Numbered from the stretch's first letter, positions 17,069 to 25,664 are shown. The stretch is DNA of 52,598 nucleotides from Candidatus Hydrogenedentota bacterium (GCA_029776995.1 JAKOTZ010000256.1:1-52598); one strand, 5' to 3'. Notes: generated from the letters alone by a model not told the origin. A program made the numbers and translations.

Positions 17069-18604
17069 GCGCCTCCAGAATGAGGGGAAAAGCAGGACGC
17101 AGACGCTGAAGAACTCGAGGCGTCCCATCAGCATGGTCAGGGACAGGAAAATTTTCCCCACGTCGGGGATGGCAGCGTAATTGGCCATGGGTCCTACGAG
17201 TTCAAGTCCCGGGCCGATGTTGTTGACGCAGGCGATGACGCTGGTGAGGGCGCTCTGGAAAGGCAGGCCAAGCCAGGACATGAAAAGGGTTCCGACGACC
17301 AGCACGCCGATATGCAAGGCGAAGAAAACAGGCACGATATGCAGCATTTCGGCGGGGAGCGGTTCGTCGTTGACCCGCACGACCCGAACAGTTTTTGGCC
17401 GGAACATGCGTTCGAGATAGAGCCACACCACCCGCGCCAGAATGAGAATCCGGATAACTTTTGTTCCGCCGCCGGTTGAGCCGGAACAGGCGCCGATCAG
17501 CATGAGGGTAACCAGCAGCGCGCGGGAAAAGTAGGGCCACTGATCAAAATCATCGGTACTGAACCCGGTGGTTGTGGTGATGGAAACCACCTGGAAAGCG
17601 GCTTTCCGGAGGGCGTCCGGCAAGGTATAAGGGCTCCAGGCGGGGGGCGTTGGGTCGGCGTCATTGGCGCCGGGCTCCGCAGCGGAAGCGGATTGGGCCG
17701 GTTGCGCGCCGCTGACCGGAGCCGCCTGAAGGCCCATGAGGTTCAGGGTGATTAATCCCGTGGCGACGGCCAGCATGAGGAGGTACGCCTTGACTTCGCT
17801 GTTTTTAAAGGGGGCGCGCCAGTCCCCGCGCGCCATGGCATAGTAGACGCCGAAATTGATGCCGGCGAGCGCCATAAAAACGGTGATGATGATTTCCACC
17901 GCGAGGCTGTTATAGTCTCCCACGCTCAGGTTTCTGGTGGAAAAGCCGCCGGTGGCGAGGGTCGCGAAGGTGTGGCAGACCGCATCGAACAGCGACATGC
18001 CGGCAACAAGCAGCAGCGCGGACTGGGCCAGCGTGAAGGCAATGTAAATTTTGAGCAGCGCGATGGCGGTGTCATGGATCCTGGGGCGCAGTCCGCCTTT
18101 GTCCAGTCCGGGCACTTCAGACCGGTAAAGCTGCTTTCCGCCGGACCCGAACCAGGGCAGGACCGCCAGGAGAATGACCACGATGCCCAGCCCCCCCAAC
18201 CAATGGGTCAACGCCCGCCAGAACAGCAGGGAACGCGGCAGGCTTTGCACGTCGCCAAAAACAGACGCCCCGGTGGTGGTGAATCCGGACATGGTCTCGA
18301 AATAGGCGGCCGCGGGGCCGGCCACTCCCCCGAACACAAAGGGCAGGGATCCGCAGAAAGCGGCAAGCAGCCACCCCAGGGAGACCAGCGCCAGGCCTTC
18401 CCGCTCAAAGATGTCAGCCATAAGCCCCCTGCCCAGGGCAAGCAGCAACAACCCCAATCCCAGGGTTACCGCGATAGATCCACCCCAGGTGAGAGGAATG
18501 TTTTCTTCCCGATACCACAGGGCTATCCCCAGCGCCAGGACCATGGGCACCACGAGCGCGACGGATAAAACCCCGAGCATTTTGAAGAGTACACGGTATT
18601 TCAT
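17063..18604 (-). CDS. trkH: Potassium uptake channel subunit TrkH
   Basis: TrkH is the potassium-conducting membrane subunit gated by TrkA. The 513-residue protein has the four pseudo-repeated membrane-pore-membrane units; selectivity-filter segments are visible as TTTGASVF, LATGGFSTRN, TTTGFSTDDF and NNIGPGLE. An unusual Ala/Pro/Glu-rich stretch of about 35 residues (QAAPVSGAQPAQSASAA onward) is inserted in a loop between predicted helices. AGG lies upstream of the ATG, and the gene starts 24 bases after the trkA stop on the same strand, so both form one operon. Confidence 0.95.
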   Translation of the reverse strand: MKYRVLFKMLGVLSVALVVPMVLALGIALWYREENIPLTWGGSIAVTLGLGLLLLALGRGLMADIFEREGLALVSLGWLLAAFCGSLPFVFGGVAGPAAAYFETMSGFTTTGASVFGDVQSLPRSLLFWRALTHWLGGLGIVVILLAVLPWFGSGGKQLYRSEVPGLDKGGLRPRIHDTAIALLKIYIAFTLAQSALLLVAGMSLFDAVCHTFATLATGGFSTRNLSVGDYNSLAVEIIITVFMALAGINFGVYYAMARGDWRAPFKNSEVKAYLLMLAVATGLITLNLMGLQAAPVSGAQPAQSASAAEPGANDADPTPPAWSPYTLPDALRKAAFQVVSITTTTGFSTDDFDQWPYFSRALLVTLMLIGACSGSTGGGTKVIRILILARVVWLYLERMFRPKTVRVVRVNDEPLPAEMLHIVPVFFALHIGVLVVGTLFMSWLGLPFQSALTSVIACVNNIGPGLELVGPMANYAAIPDVGKIFLSLTMLMGRLEFFSVCVLLFPSFWRRA

Positions 18605-18628
18605 GGTTGGTACCTGGCCGTATATTGG

Positions 18629-20005
18629 TTACCTGGGAAGAAACGTTACGGCTGGCCTGTAAGCGGCGCTGGTAAGCTGCGCCTTGACCGCTTCAGCCGT
18701 CTGGGTTGGAATGATGAGCATCAGCCGGTCATCCGCCTGGATGTGATCGGTTCCCCTGGGGATAAAGAACCGGTCACCGCGGAGTATACAGGCGATCAGG
18801 GAATTTTCAGGGAGTTTATCGGTGGCCTGGGCGATCTGATATCCGTCCAGAGAGGTGCCTGCTTTAATGGTGATTTCGACCATTTCAAGCTGCCCCTCTC
18901 CCAGGAGCGCGCCGCCGGGAAGATCCTTCTGATAAATCAGATGGAGGATGCTTTTCGCGAAAGAGGATCGGGGCGTAACCGCCAGGTCAATGTCCAGTTT
19001 ACGGGCCAGGTTGGCGAAATCGGGATGATGAATCACCGCGACCGCCTGCTTTACACCGCATTCCCGGGCGAGGACGCAGGACACGATATTGCGTTCGTCG
19101 TCCCGGGTAGTGGCGATAAAGACGTCATAGCTTTCCAGGTGTTCCTGCCGCAGCGCGGCGCGGCTGGCGCCATCCCTGTTAACCACCTTAACCGAATAAA
19201 ACTCCTGGGCAATTTCCTCACACCGGTTGGGATCTTTTTCCAGGACTTTAACTTCCATTTTTCGTTTATCGAGCGCTTTGGCCACCAGAACTCCGATGAG
19301 ATCGCCGCCGAAAACGGCGATTTTCCGGTTGGGCCTGGGATTGACGAAGAGAGGCATAAGCTGGTCCAACCGGTCGGGGGGTCCGATCAGAACCAGTCGA
19401 GAACCGCCGAGGATGCGCGTGTTTCCCCGCACCACCGTCGGGTTGCCGTCGTGGAACATGGCGCCGATCAGCACGCCGGAGCCCGGAGGGAGCAGCTCGC
19501 TGACCATTCTGCCGTGGGCGGGGGAATCCTGAGGGAGCTCAATGCTCCGTACCTGGATCTGCTGTTTGGCGAAATTCTCCATGCTGATGACGCTGGGGTG
19601 TTCGACATACAGAATGATGTCGTGGGCTGCCAGGGCATCGGGGTTGAGCAGATAATCGATGTTCAGCATGTTTTCGTAGAGGAGGCTGCTCTCCAGGAAC
19701 AGGGCGCTGTTGATGCGGGCCACGCATTTTTGGGCGCCCAGGGCCTTGGCGATGGACGCGGCGATAACGTTAGTCCGTTCATCACCGGTGCATCCGATGA
19801 AGAGGTCCGCGCTTCCGACGTCCAGCGACTGCAGGAGCAACGCCGAGGCGGCATCACCGACAACAGTTCTGGCATCCAGCAGGCTGTCGATTTCTTCCCG
19901 CCGCTGGGAGTCTTCGTCCATCACAGTCAGATTATGCCCATATTCACACAGCAGGCGGGCCAGGTGCAGACCAACCCTTCCGCCGCCCGCAATTACAATG
20001 TTCAT
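18629..20005 (-). CDS. trkA: Trk potassium transporter regulatory subunit TrkA
   Basis: The 458-residue cytoplasmic regulator has two RCK halves, each a Rossmann nucleotide-binding domain followed by a TrkA-C domain. The first begins NIVIAGGGRVG (2-12) with the acidic ribose-binding residue in VMDEDSQR; the second begins with IAVFGGDLIG near 230 and VLEKDPNRCEE. Ligand binding (NADH or ATP/ADP in known TrkA) gates TrkH. AGGAG sits eight bases before the ATG. It is first in the trkA-trkH operon and has its own extended -10 promoter. Confidence 0.96.
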   Translation of the reverse strand: MNIVIAGGGRVGLHLARLLCEYGHNLTVMDEDSQRREEIDSLLDARTVVGDAASALLLQSLDVGSADLFIGCTGDERTNVIAASIAKALGAQKCVARINSALFLESSLLYENMLNIDYLLNPDALAAHDIILYVEHPSVISMENFAKQQIQVRSIELPQDSPAHGRMVSELLPPGSGVLIGAMFHDGNPTVVRGNTRILGGSRLVLIGPPDRLDQLMPLFVNPRPNRKIAVFGGDLIGVLVAKALDKRKMEVKVLEKDPNRCEEIAQEFYSVKVVNRDGASRAALRQEHLESYDVFIATTRDDERNIVSCVLARECGVKQAVAVIHHPDFANLARKLDIDLAVTPRSSFAKSILHLIYQKDLPGGALLGEGQLEMVEITIKAGTSLDGYQIAQATDKLPENSLIACILRGDRFFIPRGTDHIQADDRLMLIIPTQTAEAVKAQLTSAAYRPAVTFLPR

Positions 20006-20140
20006 GTGAAAAACTCCTGTCCGACAGTATTTTTCCTGAACCCGCCCCTGGGACGTGACAGAACGCCTCCACGCAATTTCGAAAACAACCCTACACTAAC
20101 TCCGGCCCTCTTCAGCCAGACTAACAGTATCTGAAACGGC

Positions 20141-20149
20141 ATTATACCA
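20141..20149 (-). promoter_or_regulatory. Extended -10 promoter (TGGTATAAT) of trkA-trkH
   Basis: TATAAT (20141-20146) is preceded by TGG, giving a consensus extended -10 element that can work without a -35 box; none is evident. It leaves a leader of roughly 130 bases before trkA. The rest of the 20006-20287 gap shows no gene. Confidence 0.55.
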
Positions 20150-20287
20150 GAAAACGACGGTACGCGGCGGTTTCGGACGCCCGGCGTGGCGAAAACAGAA
20201 ACAATTCGGCCGGTCTCCGCAAAGCGGTCAGGCAAAAAGCGCTCATGAAACCACACCCGCCTGTTGATGAGGCCGGGATGCGGCTGA

Positions 20288-21511
20288 TCAGCCGGCCAAA
20301 TGTTCCTTCAGCAGACGAACCATTTCCCGCAGACGGTGCTGATAGGTATGCTGTTTCAGGACACGCTGACGCGCCCGAAGCGCCACGGAGCGCCTCGCGC
20401 CGGGATTCGCCAGGTAATCGCGGAGAAGTTCCCTGCACTCATCCAGCGTCTGCCAGTAAATTGCTTCGGCGCCAGGCTCAAACAGGTCGAAGAGATCCGG
20501 CTGCGCGTCGGTCAGCAGAAAACCGCCCGCGGCAGGGCACTCAAACACCCGCTGGTTAACGGCTCGTGGCATCTGGATGCTGGTGGCGTTTAAGTTAACC
20601 GGGCAGTCCCTGTAAAAATGCGGCAGGTCGACTTCATAATTCACGTAGGGGCCGCATTGTTCTTCGGGAAGATACCGAGTCCAGTCCGGGTCCCCCCGCA
20701 CGTGCAGCCCCTCAGGGGCGAGCGCGCGCGCCAGATCTATTCTCAGGCGCCGGGTGCCTTCCACGAAAGCGGCCATTTCAACTGCCCGCCGCAGCTCGGG
20801 ATCTCCCGCGAACATATCGCCGCCGCAGTCCAGCAGAGCTTGGGCGCCCTCCGCGAACCGCTGCCGGGTAACCCTGCCTGCGTCGAAGGCTTTTTCCAGG
20901 TTTTCCGCCGCGTCCGGGCTCATATGGCGAAGGCGTTGCAGCATTTCTTCGCTTTGCGCGGTCATCGAATTAGCGACCAGCGCGGGGGGCAGGGTCCAGG
21001 ATTCGGCGGGTTCGGCGTTGAACAGGGAGGTGTCGGCCGCCAGGGGCAGCCAGGCGGCCATGCCGAATCCGCGTTCGCGGAGGTAGGGGAGGTACGACGC
21101 GTCCCAGGAAAAGGCGACGGCCTCGGGAAAGGCCATCATGTCCGAGTCCATCAGGATGGTTCTGGGATCGTCCACGAACCAGGCCGCAATCAGCACCCGA
21201 AGGTCGCGGAATAAAGCGGCCAGCACGCCGCGGGTGTCCATGCCGCTCAGGTTGGCGGTCAGCACGAAATCGGGCTTGAACTCGATGAGGGTTAAAATCA
21301 GCCGTTCCAGCCCCTCCCGGGAGAAGTGCCCAACCATCGGCACAGGTACCGTTTCGCATTCCCAGCCCATGGACCGGGCAGCCCGGACGCACGCGACGTC
21401 AATCCAGTATTCTCCCCGAAGGATTAATATCCGCGGAACAGGACCGGCAAATTTCGGCCCCGACATTCTGTCCCGGATGGCCGGACCAATCTGAAAACGC
21501 AGGATGTCCAC
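20288..21511 (-). CDS. CgeB-like glycosyltransferase (group 1 type)
   Basis: The 407-residue protein resembles the spore-maturation-protein CgeB group: an N-terminal Rossmann-like half (ILILRGEYWIDVACVRAARSM; KPDFVLTANLSG; AAWFVDDPRT) and a C-terminal glycosyltransferase group 1 half with LNATSIQMPRAVNQRVFECPAAGGFLLTD, which matches the donor-binding region of this group. The acceptor and donor sugar are unknown. The longest start is a GTG at 21511 without a clear ribosome site; an ATG at 21466 is the main alternative. It lies 30 bases after the second mini-protein gene on the same strand and may be cotranscribed with it, making a peptide, surface glycan or glycolipid substrate possible. Confidence 0.78.
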   Translation of the reverse strand: MDILRFQIGPAIRDRMSGPKFAGPVPRILILRGEYWIDVACVRAARSMGWECETVPVPMVGHFSREGLERLILTLIEFKPDFVLTANLSGMDTRGVLAALFRDLRVLIAAWFVDDPRTILMDSDMMAFPEAVAFSWDASYLPYLRERGFGMAAWLPLAADTSLFNAEPAESWTLPPALVANSMTAQSEEMLQRLRHMSPDAAENLEKAFDAGRVTRQRFAEGAQALLDCGGDMFAGDPELRRAVEMAAFVEGTRRLRIDLARALAPEGLHVRGDPDWTRYLPEEQCGPYVNYEVDLPHFYRDCPVNLNATSIQMPRAVNQRVFECPAAGGFLLTDAQPDLFDLFEPGAEAIYWQTLDECRELLRDYLANPGARRSVALRARQRVLKQHTYQHRLREMVRLLKEHLAG

Positions 21512-21541
21512 CGGAGGGGAAAAGCCGCGCGCCGCAGGGAA

Positions 21542-21682
21542 TCAGAGTTTTCCGACGACAGGCGCCAGCGCCAGAAGAATTCCCCCGAGCGCGCTCATGA
21601 CGGTTCCCACGATGGTGACAACAGTCGCCGCCCCAACCTGAGCCTGCTGGGGAGCGGAAATAACGTGGAGATGTTTTTTCAT
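21542..21682 (-). CDS. Mini-protein B, 46 aa, paralogue of the adjacent mini-protein A
   Basis: This short frame encodes a polar start (MKKHLHVISAP), a QQAQ segment and a hydrophobic Gly/Ala/Val/Leu/Thr-rich stretch (about 19-42), ending APVVGKL. Aligned with the frame 15 bases upstream, 24 of 43 positions are identical, including KHL, ISAP, AQ, TIVGTV and APxxGK. Conservation of protein sequence in two neighbouring frames with differing codons is good evidence that both are real. No Shine-Dalgarno is obvious, so translation may be coupled to mini-protein A. No family is recognised. It could be a membrane peptide, a bacteriocin-like or modified-peptide precursor, or a small envelope protein. 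Confidence 0.7.
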   Translation of the reverse strand: MKKHLHVISAPQQAQVGAATVVTIVGTVMSALGGILLALAPVVGKL

Positions 21683-21697
21683 TAAAAAAGTTACCGG

Positions 21698-21832
21698 TTA
21701 TTTACCGATGAGCGGCGCAACGCTCAACAGGAGGGCGCCGATGGAGCTCAGCACCGTACCCACAATGGTCATGATGGTGGAAACACTGGTCTGGGCTTCC
21801 GCCGGAGCGCTGATTTTCCGCAGGTGTTTCAT
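21698..21832 (-). CDS. Mini-protein A, 44 aa, single hydrophobic segment, family unknown
   Basis: The ATG at 21832 has GGAG eight bases upstream, an ideal spacing, and lies about 50 bases after an extended -10 box. The product starts MKHLRKISAPAEAQ, continues with a Thr/Ser-containing hydrophobic segment (about 18-42, with TIVGTVLSSIGALLL) and ends APLIGK. It has no cysteines and no classical double-glycine leader, although ISAPxxAQ could be read as a leader boundary. Its paralogue follows directly. Upstream on the same strand is a sulfotransferase, downstream a glycosyltransferase. The peptide could span the membrane once; function is unknown. Confidence 0.75.
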   Translation of the reverse strand: MKHLRKISAPAEAQTSVSTIMTIVGTVLSSIGALLLSVAPLIGK

Positions 21833-21885
21833 CGCCTGATCTCCCATGGTTGATTCATGCCGCATTTTGATGCAGACCAGCCAGA

Positions 21886-21894
21886 AGTATAGCA
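21886..21894 (-). promoter_or_regulatory. Extended -10 promoter (TGCTATACT) of the mini-protein genes
   Basis: TATACT (21886-21891) is preceded by TGC, an extended -10 form. The predicted transcript start is about 45-50 bases before mini-protein A, and GGAG falls inside that leader. It indicates that the two mini-proteins, perhaps with the glycosyltransferase, are transcribed apart from the sulfotransferase. Confidence 0.5.
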
Positions 21895-21903
21895 AAACGC
21901 GCC

Positions 21904-21924
21904 GGGAAATTACAGAGATTTCCC
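21904..21924 (-). terminator. Stem-loop between the sulfotransferase and mini-protein genes
   Basis: GGGAAAT (21904-21910) and ATTTCCC (21918-21924) form a perfect seven-base stem with a seven-base loop. On the minus strand it lies after the sulfotransferase stop and before the mini-protein promoter. The following sequence has only a late TTTT, so it is a weak terminator or a regulatory hairpin. Confidence 0.4.
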
Positions 21925-21974
21925 ACCCTTTGAATTACGGGCGGGGTTCAGTTCTGTTACACCCTGCGGAAGAA

Positions 21975-23045
21975 TTACTGTTCCCGGAGCAAGACATCGA
22001 GGAACAGCCTGCACCGCTGCAGGAAACGTCGGAGGGCGGGGACCCTTCGTACAAGGGCGCGCCCGCGGACGATAATTTTCCGCTCGATACGGTAACGCGT
22101 GAGGGAAGCCCAGGGCGGCTTAACTTTCATGGCCCCGGCTTTTTCCAGAGGCGCCCAGAGGGTCTCCCGGGGATAACCGACAGTATTGAGGTCTTCATCG
22201 CTGACCTTCGCGAGCGCCCGCCGCATTAACTCAATCCGGTCCGGATGGTCCAGGAGGGCGGCGACCCACTTTGAGACCGAAGCGGTGGTGGGCCGCTGAT
22301 GGCGGTTTACCCCGGTCGGGTCTCCCAGTCCCTGCTGATGAAGGGTATCTTTCTCCGCGCGTCCGTACTCTATGGCCTCCTGCTCAAAGGGCAGATCCAG
22401 GTAGGCGCAGATCCGCTGGAATTCCGGTTCCGGCTGCCGCACGAGGTCCTCATAGCGGACATGAATCCGGGATGGGGTATCCTGCCGCAGAAAATCGGCG
22501 ATGGCGGGGACATACCGTTCAATGATGGGGTTGTGCCGATGCGCCTCCTGCCAGTCGTCGTCAAAGAAAGATTCCGCGAAGGACGCGAATACCGCGATGG
22601 GATGACGGGTGAGCACGACATACCGGGCGTCGGGATAGATTCGGGCCAGAAAAGGGAGGACCAGGGCGTAAGCGGGGGTTTTATCGAGGCAGTACCGCTT
22701 TCCCGGCCCATGGGCCTGGAGGTATCGCCCGTACAGGATGTCACAGTAAGCCCTGCAGGCGTCCCAGTAATCCGCCTCGCCCCTGGGCAGCCTGGAGACG
22801 AACAGTTTCTGCGCTTCCGCCGCCAGGATGGCGTCATAGGGCGCCTTGTCCACCTTGTCCCATACGCCGAGATGGGCCAGCGGGGTGATCAGGTGGGGTT
22901 CCGGTCCGCCCAGGATTTGGGAATGGCTGGAAAGCATCCGTTCCAGCATGGTGGTGCCGGACCGGGGCGCGCCGATAACAAAGATCATCTCGGGACGGAA
23001 GATGCCGTTGTCCCGAGTAGGTACCTGAGGGGCGTCGCTGGTCAC
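21975..23045 (-). CDS. PAPS-dependent sulfotransferase
   Basis: The 356-residue protein has the 5'-phosphosulfate-binding loop GAPRSGTTMLERML (25-38) and the 3'-phosphate region VVLTRHPIAVFASF (143-156), with HVRYEDLVRQPEP further on. It therefore transfers sulfate from PAPS to an acceptor. The family includes bacterial relatives of tyrosylprotein sulfotransferases as well as carbohydrate enzymes; the acceptor cannot be read from sequence. The C-terminus (about 310-356) is strongly basic. The start is a GTG with GGAG seven bases upstream. It diverges from wecB and precedes the mini-protein genes, so surface polysaccharide, lipid or peptide substrates are all plausible. Confidence 0.88.
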   Translation of the reverse strand: MTSDAPQVPTRDNGIFRPEMIFVIGAPRSGTTMLERMLSSHSQILGGPEPHLITPLAHLGVWDKVDKAPYDAILAAEAQKLFVSRLPRGEADYWDACRAYCDILYGRYLQAHGPGKRYCLDKTPAYALVLPFLARIYPDARYVVLTRHPIAVFASFAESFFDDDWQEAHRHNPIIERYVPAIADFLRQDTPSRIHVRYEDLVRQPEPEFQRICAYLDLPFEQEAIEYGRAEKDTLHQQGLGDPTGVNRHQRPTTASVSKWVAALLDHPDRIELMRRALAKVSDEDLNTVGYPRETLWAPLEKAGAMKVKPPWASLTRYRIERKIIVRGRALVRRVPALRRFLQRCRLFLDVLLREQ

Positions 23046-23149
23046 GTTTTATCTCCAGAAGGGCCTGTACGGCAAAGGTTCTGCGCGTATATCCTGTCAC
23101 GGGGCGAGGGATTTCCGCAAACCGCTTTCCGCCGGACCGCGGGGGGCGG

Positions 23150-23155
23150 TATAAT
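23150..23155 (+). promoter_or_regulatory. TATAAT -10 box of wecB-wecC
   Basis: A perfect TATAAT in a GGCGGTATAATCCCC context lies 38 bases before the wecB start. The -35 region is GC-rich and poor. Confidence 0.5.
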
Positions 23156-23193
23156 CCCCGGAACCATGAGCAAGGCGTAGTGCAGGAGACTCC

Positions 23194-24393
23194 ATGCGCG
23201 TACTGGCGTTGATAGGAACCCGGCCGGAGGCGATCAAAATGGCTCCCGTGGTGCGGGCGCTGCAGGCCCGCCCCGACCGTTTTTCGCGGGTATCCGTGTG
23301 CCTCAGCGGCCAGCACCGGGAATTGACCGATGAGGTGGTGAGGCGGTTTTCCCTGCCGGTGGACTATGACCTGAACCTGATGCGGCCGGGCCAGACGCCG
23401 GAGGATGTGCTGGCCGCCGGGTTGCGCGGGATAGGGGAAGTACTTCGCACGGAACAACCGGATTACGCGCTTTTTCACGGCGATACCGTGACGGCGCTGG
23501 TCGCGGCGCTGGCCGCCTTTTACGCGAGGATTCCCTCAGCCCACGTGGAAGCGGGCCTGCGGACGGGAACGCTGACGCGTCCCTTTCCGGAAGAAATGCA
23601 CCGGACCGTGGCGGACCGGATATGTTCGTTCTGTTACGCGCCGACGCCGCAGGCGCGGAGCCATCTGGAACGGGAGGGCATTCCGTCCGACAGGATCCTC
23701 GTGACCGGGAATACGGTGGTGGATGCCATCCGGCTGGCGATACGGATTGCCTCGGAGGAGCCATGGCCGGAGGAACTGGCGGCAGCCGGGATAGAAGACC
23801 GCAAAGTGGTCGTGCTGACGGCCCACCGGCGGGAACATTTCGGAGCGCCGCTTCGCCGGATTCTCGGGGCGGCAGACCGCCTGGCCCGCGCGCACCGGGA
23901 CTGCTGTTTTCTGTTTCCGGCGCACCCGAACCCGGAAGTTCGGCGGGCCGTATCGGACGCGCTTGGGGCGGACAGTCCGGTCCATGTGATTCCGCCGCTG
24001 GAATACGGGGTTTTCGCCAGGCTGCTCCAGCGCGCGGCGCTGATCCTGACGGATTCCGGCGGGATTCAGGAGGAGGCGTCGGTGCTGGGCGTGCCGTTTG
24101 TGGTGCTGCGGGAAGCGACGGAACGGCCTGAAGCGCTGTCGGATGGTTTGGGCTGTCTGGCGGGTACGGATCCGGATCGAATTATTGAGGCGGCGGAACG
24201 GCTGCTTGGGGCACCCCGGCAGCCGAATAAAATGGGAAATACGCCACTGGGAGACGGCCGCGCGGCAGAACGGATCGCGGCGCATCTGGCGGGGGAGGAA
24301 GTCGCGCCGTGGACGCCGCCATCCGCCGGAGAGACCGGCGCCGGGGAGAACCATCAAGGGATATATCAGGCCGGAGACAGGAATAACGGATGA
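23194..24393 (+). CDS. wecB: UDP-N-acetylglucosamine 2-epimerase (non-hydrolysing)
   Basis: WecB converts UDP-GlcNAc to UDP-ManNAc for surface polysaccharides. The 399-residue product begins with the family's LIGTRPEAIKMAPVV and has the catalytic-site segments HGDT (D97), HVEAGLRTG (E119), RPFPEEMHR (E133/E134) and LTAHRREHFG (H211), plus LTDSGGIQEEA for the UDP pocket. The last 30 or so residues are a polar extension beyond the usual length of about 375. AGGAG lies just before the ATG. The stop overlaps the next start (ATGA), so WecB and WecC are coupled and probably act in sequence. Confidence 0.95.
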   Translation: MRVLALIGTRPEAIKMAPVVRALQARPDRFSRVSVCLSGQHRELTDEVVRRFSLPVDYDLNLMRPGQTPEDVLAAGLRGIGEVLRTEQPDYALFHGDTVTALVAALAAFYARIPSAHVEAGLRTGTLTRPFPEEMHRTVADRICSFCYAPTPQARSHLEREGIPSDRILVTGNTVVDAIRLAIRIASEEPWPEELAAAGIEDRKVVVLTAHRREHFGAPLRRILGAADRLARAHRDCCFLFPAHPNPEVRRAVSDALGADSPVHVIPPLEYGVFARLLQRAALILTDSGGIQEEASVLGVPFVVLREATERPEALSDGLGCLAGTDPDRIIEAAERLLGAPRQPNKMGNTPLGDGRAAERIAAHLAGEEVAPWTPPSAGETGAGENHQGIYQAGDRNNG

Positions 24394-25664
24394 GTACGGA
24401 TATCTGCGTGCTGGGAATGGGGTATATCGGCCTGCCGACGGCGGCGATGTTCGCCGCGAACGGGTTCCGGGTGCACGGCGTGGATGTAAACCCGGAGGTG
24501 GTGGCCACGGTAGGCCGGGGAGACATACATATCGAAGAGCCCGGCCTGAAGACGCTGGTGCGTGGCGCGGTAACGTCGGGCATGCTGACCATTTCCGACC
24601 AGCCGGTTCAAGCGGAATTGTTCATCATCGCCGTGCCTACGCCCCTGACAGCGGATAAGCGGGCGGACATGGAAGCAGTGGACGCGGCGACGCGGTCCCT
24701 GCTGCCCTGGCTGAAGCGGGGGAATACGGTGGTGCTGGAGTCGACTTCTCCGCCGGGAACCTGCCGGAAGCGGATTCAGCCGGCGCTGGAAGCGGCGGGG
24801 TGGGTTCCCGGTGAAACCATTTACCTGGCGTACTGTCCGGAACGGGTACTTCCCGGCCGGATCCTTTCGGAGCTGATTACCAATGACCGGGTGGTCGGCG
24901 GGGTGACGCCGGAGTGTGCCCGTTCCGCCGCGCGGTGGTACGGCAAACTGGTGGAGGGCGAGATTTTTCTGACCGACGCGACCACCGCGGAACTGGTAAA
25001 GCTGGCCGAGAATACCTACCGTGACGTGAACATAGCGCTGGCGAACGAACTGGCGGCGGTTTGTGAGCGTTGCGGGGCGAATTTCTGGGAAGTGCAGCGG
25101 CTGGCCAACCGCCATCCCCGGGTGAATATCCACCGGGCGGGCCCCGGAGTAGGTGGGCACTGCATATCGGTGGACCCGTGGTTTCTGGTGGAGATGTTTC
25201 CGGACCATACGCCGCTGATCCGCGCCGCCCGAAATGTAAACGACGGCGCGCCCGCGCGGGTAGTGTCCGCGGTTCCGGCAGACGTGGAGACGGTCACGCT
25301 GCTCGGGCTGGCCTTCAAAGGCAACGTGGACGACTGCCGGGAAAGCCCCGCGCTGACCATAGCGTCGCTGCTTGAAGCATCCGGCAGACAGGTCCGGATT
25401 TTCGATCCGCTGGTAAAAAGGCCGCCTGTCCCCACGGCCGGCACGCTGGAAGCCGCCGTTCAGGGCAGCGACCTGCTGCTGCTGACAACGCCCCATGACC
25501 TGTTCGCGGAGATTGATCCGGGCAGCGTGGCGCTGTTGGCGCGCCGCAGGCTGCTGATGGATACCCACGGTTTTCTGGACGCTGAACGGTGGCGCGCCGC
25601 GGGATTTGAGGTCCGCCAGCTTGGCACCGGATCATTCTTCGAGGCGGGACCGGCGCCCGGATGA
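24390..25664 (+). CDS. wecC: UDP-N-acetyl-D-mannosamine dehydrogenase
   Basis: WecC oxidises UDP-ManNAc twice with NAD+ to UDP-ManNAcA. The 424-residue protein has the NAD-binding start CVLGMGYIGLPTA (6-18) with the acidic VDVNPE, the CPERVLPG loop, the catalytic K204 and N208 in ELVKLAENTYRD, and the nucleophile C258 in GVGGHCISVDPW. GGHCISVDPWF separates this enzyme from UDP-glucose dehydrogenases. The C-terminal UDP-binding domain contains LGLAFKGNVDDCRESPA. It forms a two-gene unit with wecB; the product would feed an enterobacterial-common-antigen-like or capsular glycan whose polymerising enzymes are not in view. Confidence 0.95.
   Translation: MSTDICVLGMGYIGLPTAAMFAANGFRVHGVDVNPEVVATVGRGDIHIEEPGLKTLVRGAVTSGMLTISDQPVQAELFIIAVPTPLTADKRADMEAVDAATRSLLPWLKRGNTVVLESTSPPGTCRKRIQPALEAAGWVPGETIYLAYCPERVLPGRILSELITNDRVVGGVTPECARSAARWYGKLVEGEIFLTDATTAELVKLAENTYRDVNIALANELAAVCERCGANFWEVQRLANRHPRVNIHRAGPGVGGHCISVDPWFLVEMFPDHTPLIRAARNVNDGAPARVVSAVPADVETVTLLGLAFKGNVDDCRESPALTIASLLEASGRQVRIFDPLVKRPPVPTAGTLEAAVQGSDLLLLTTPHDLFAEIDPGSVALLARRRLLMDTHGFLDAERWRAAGFEVRQLGTGSFFEAGPAPG

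Noticed and set aside
21542-21832. Mini-proteins as classical lanthipeptide or double-glycine bacteriocins
   Set aside because: No Cys, no GG or GA processing site in the usual place, and no LanM, radical-SAM, YcaO or peptidase-ABC gene nearby.
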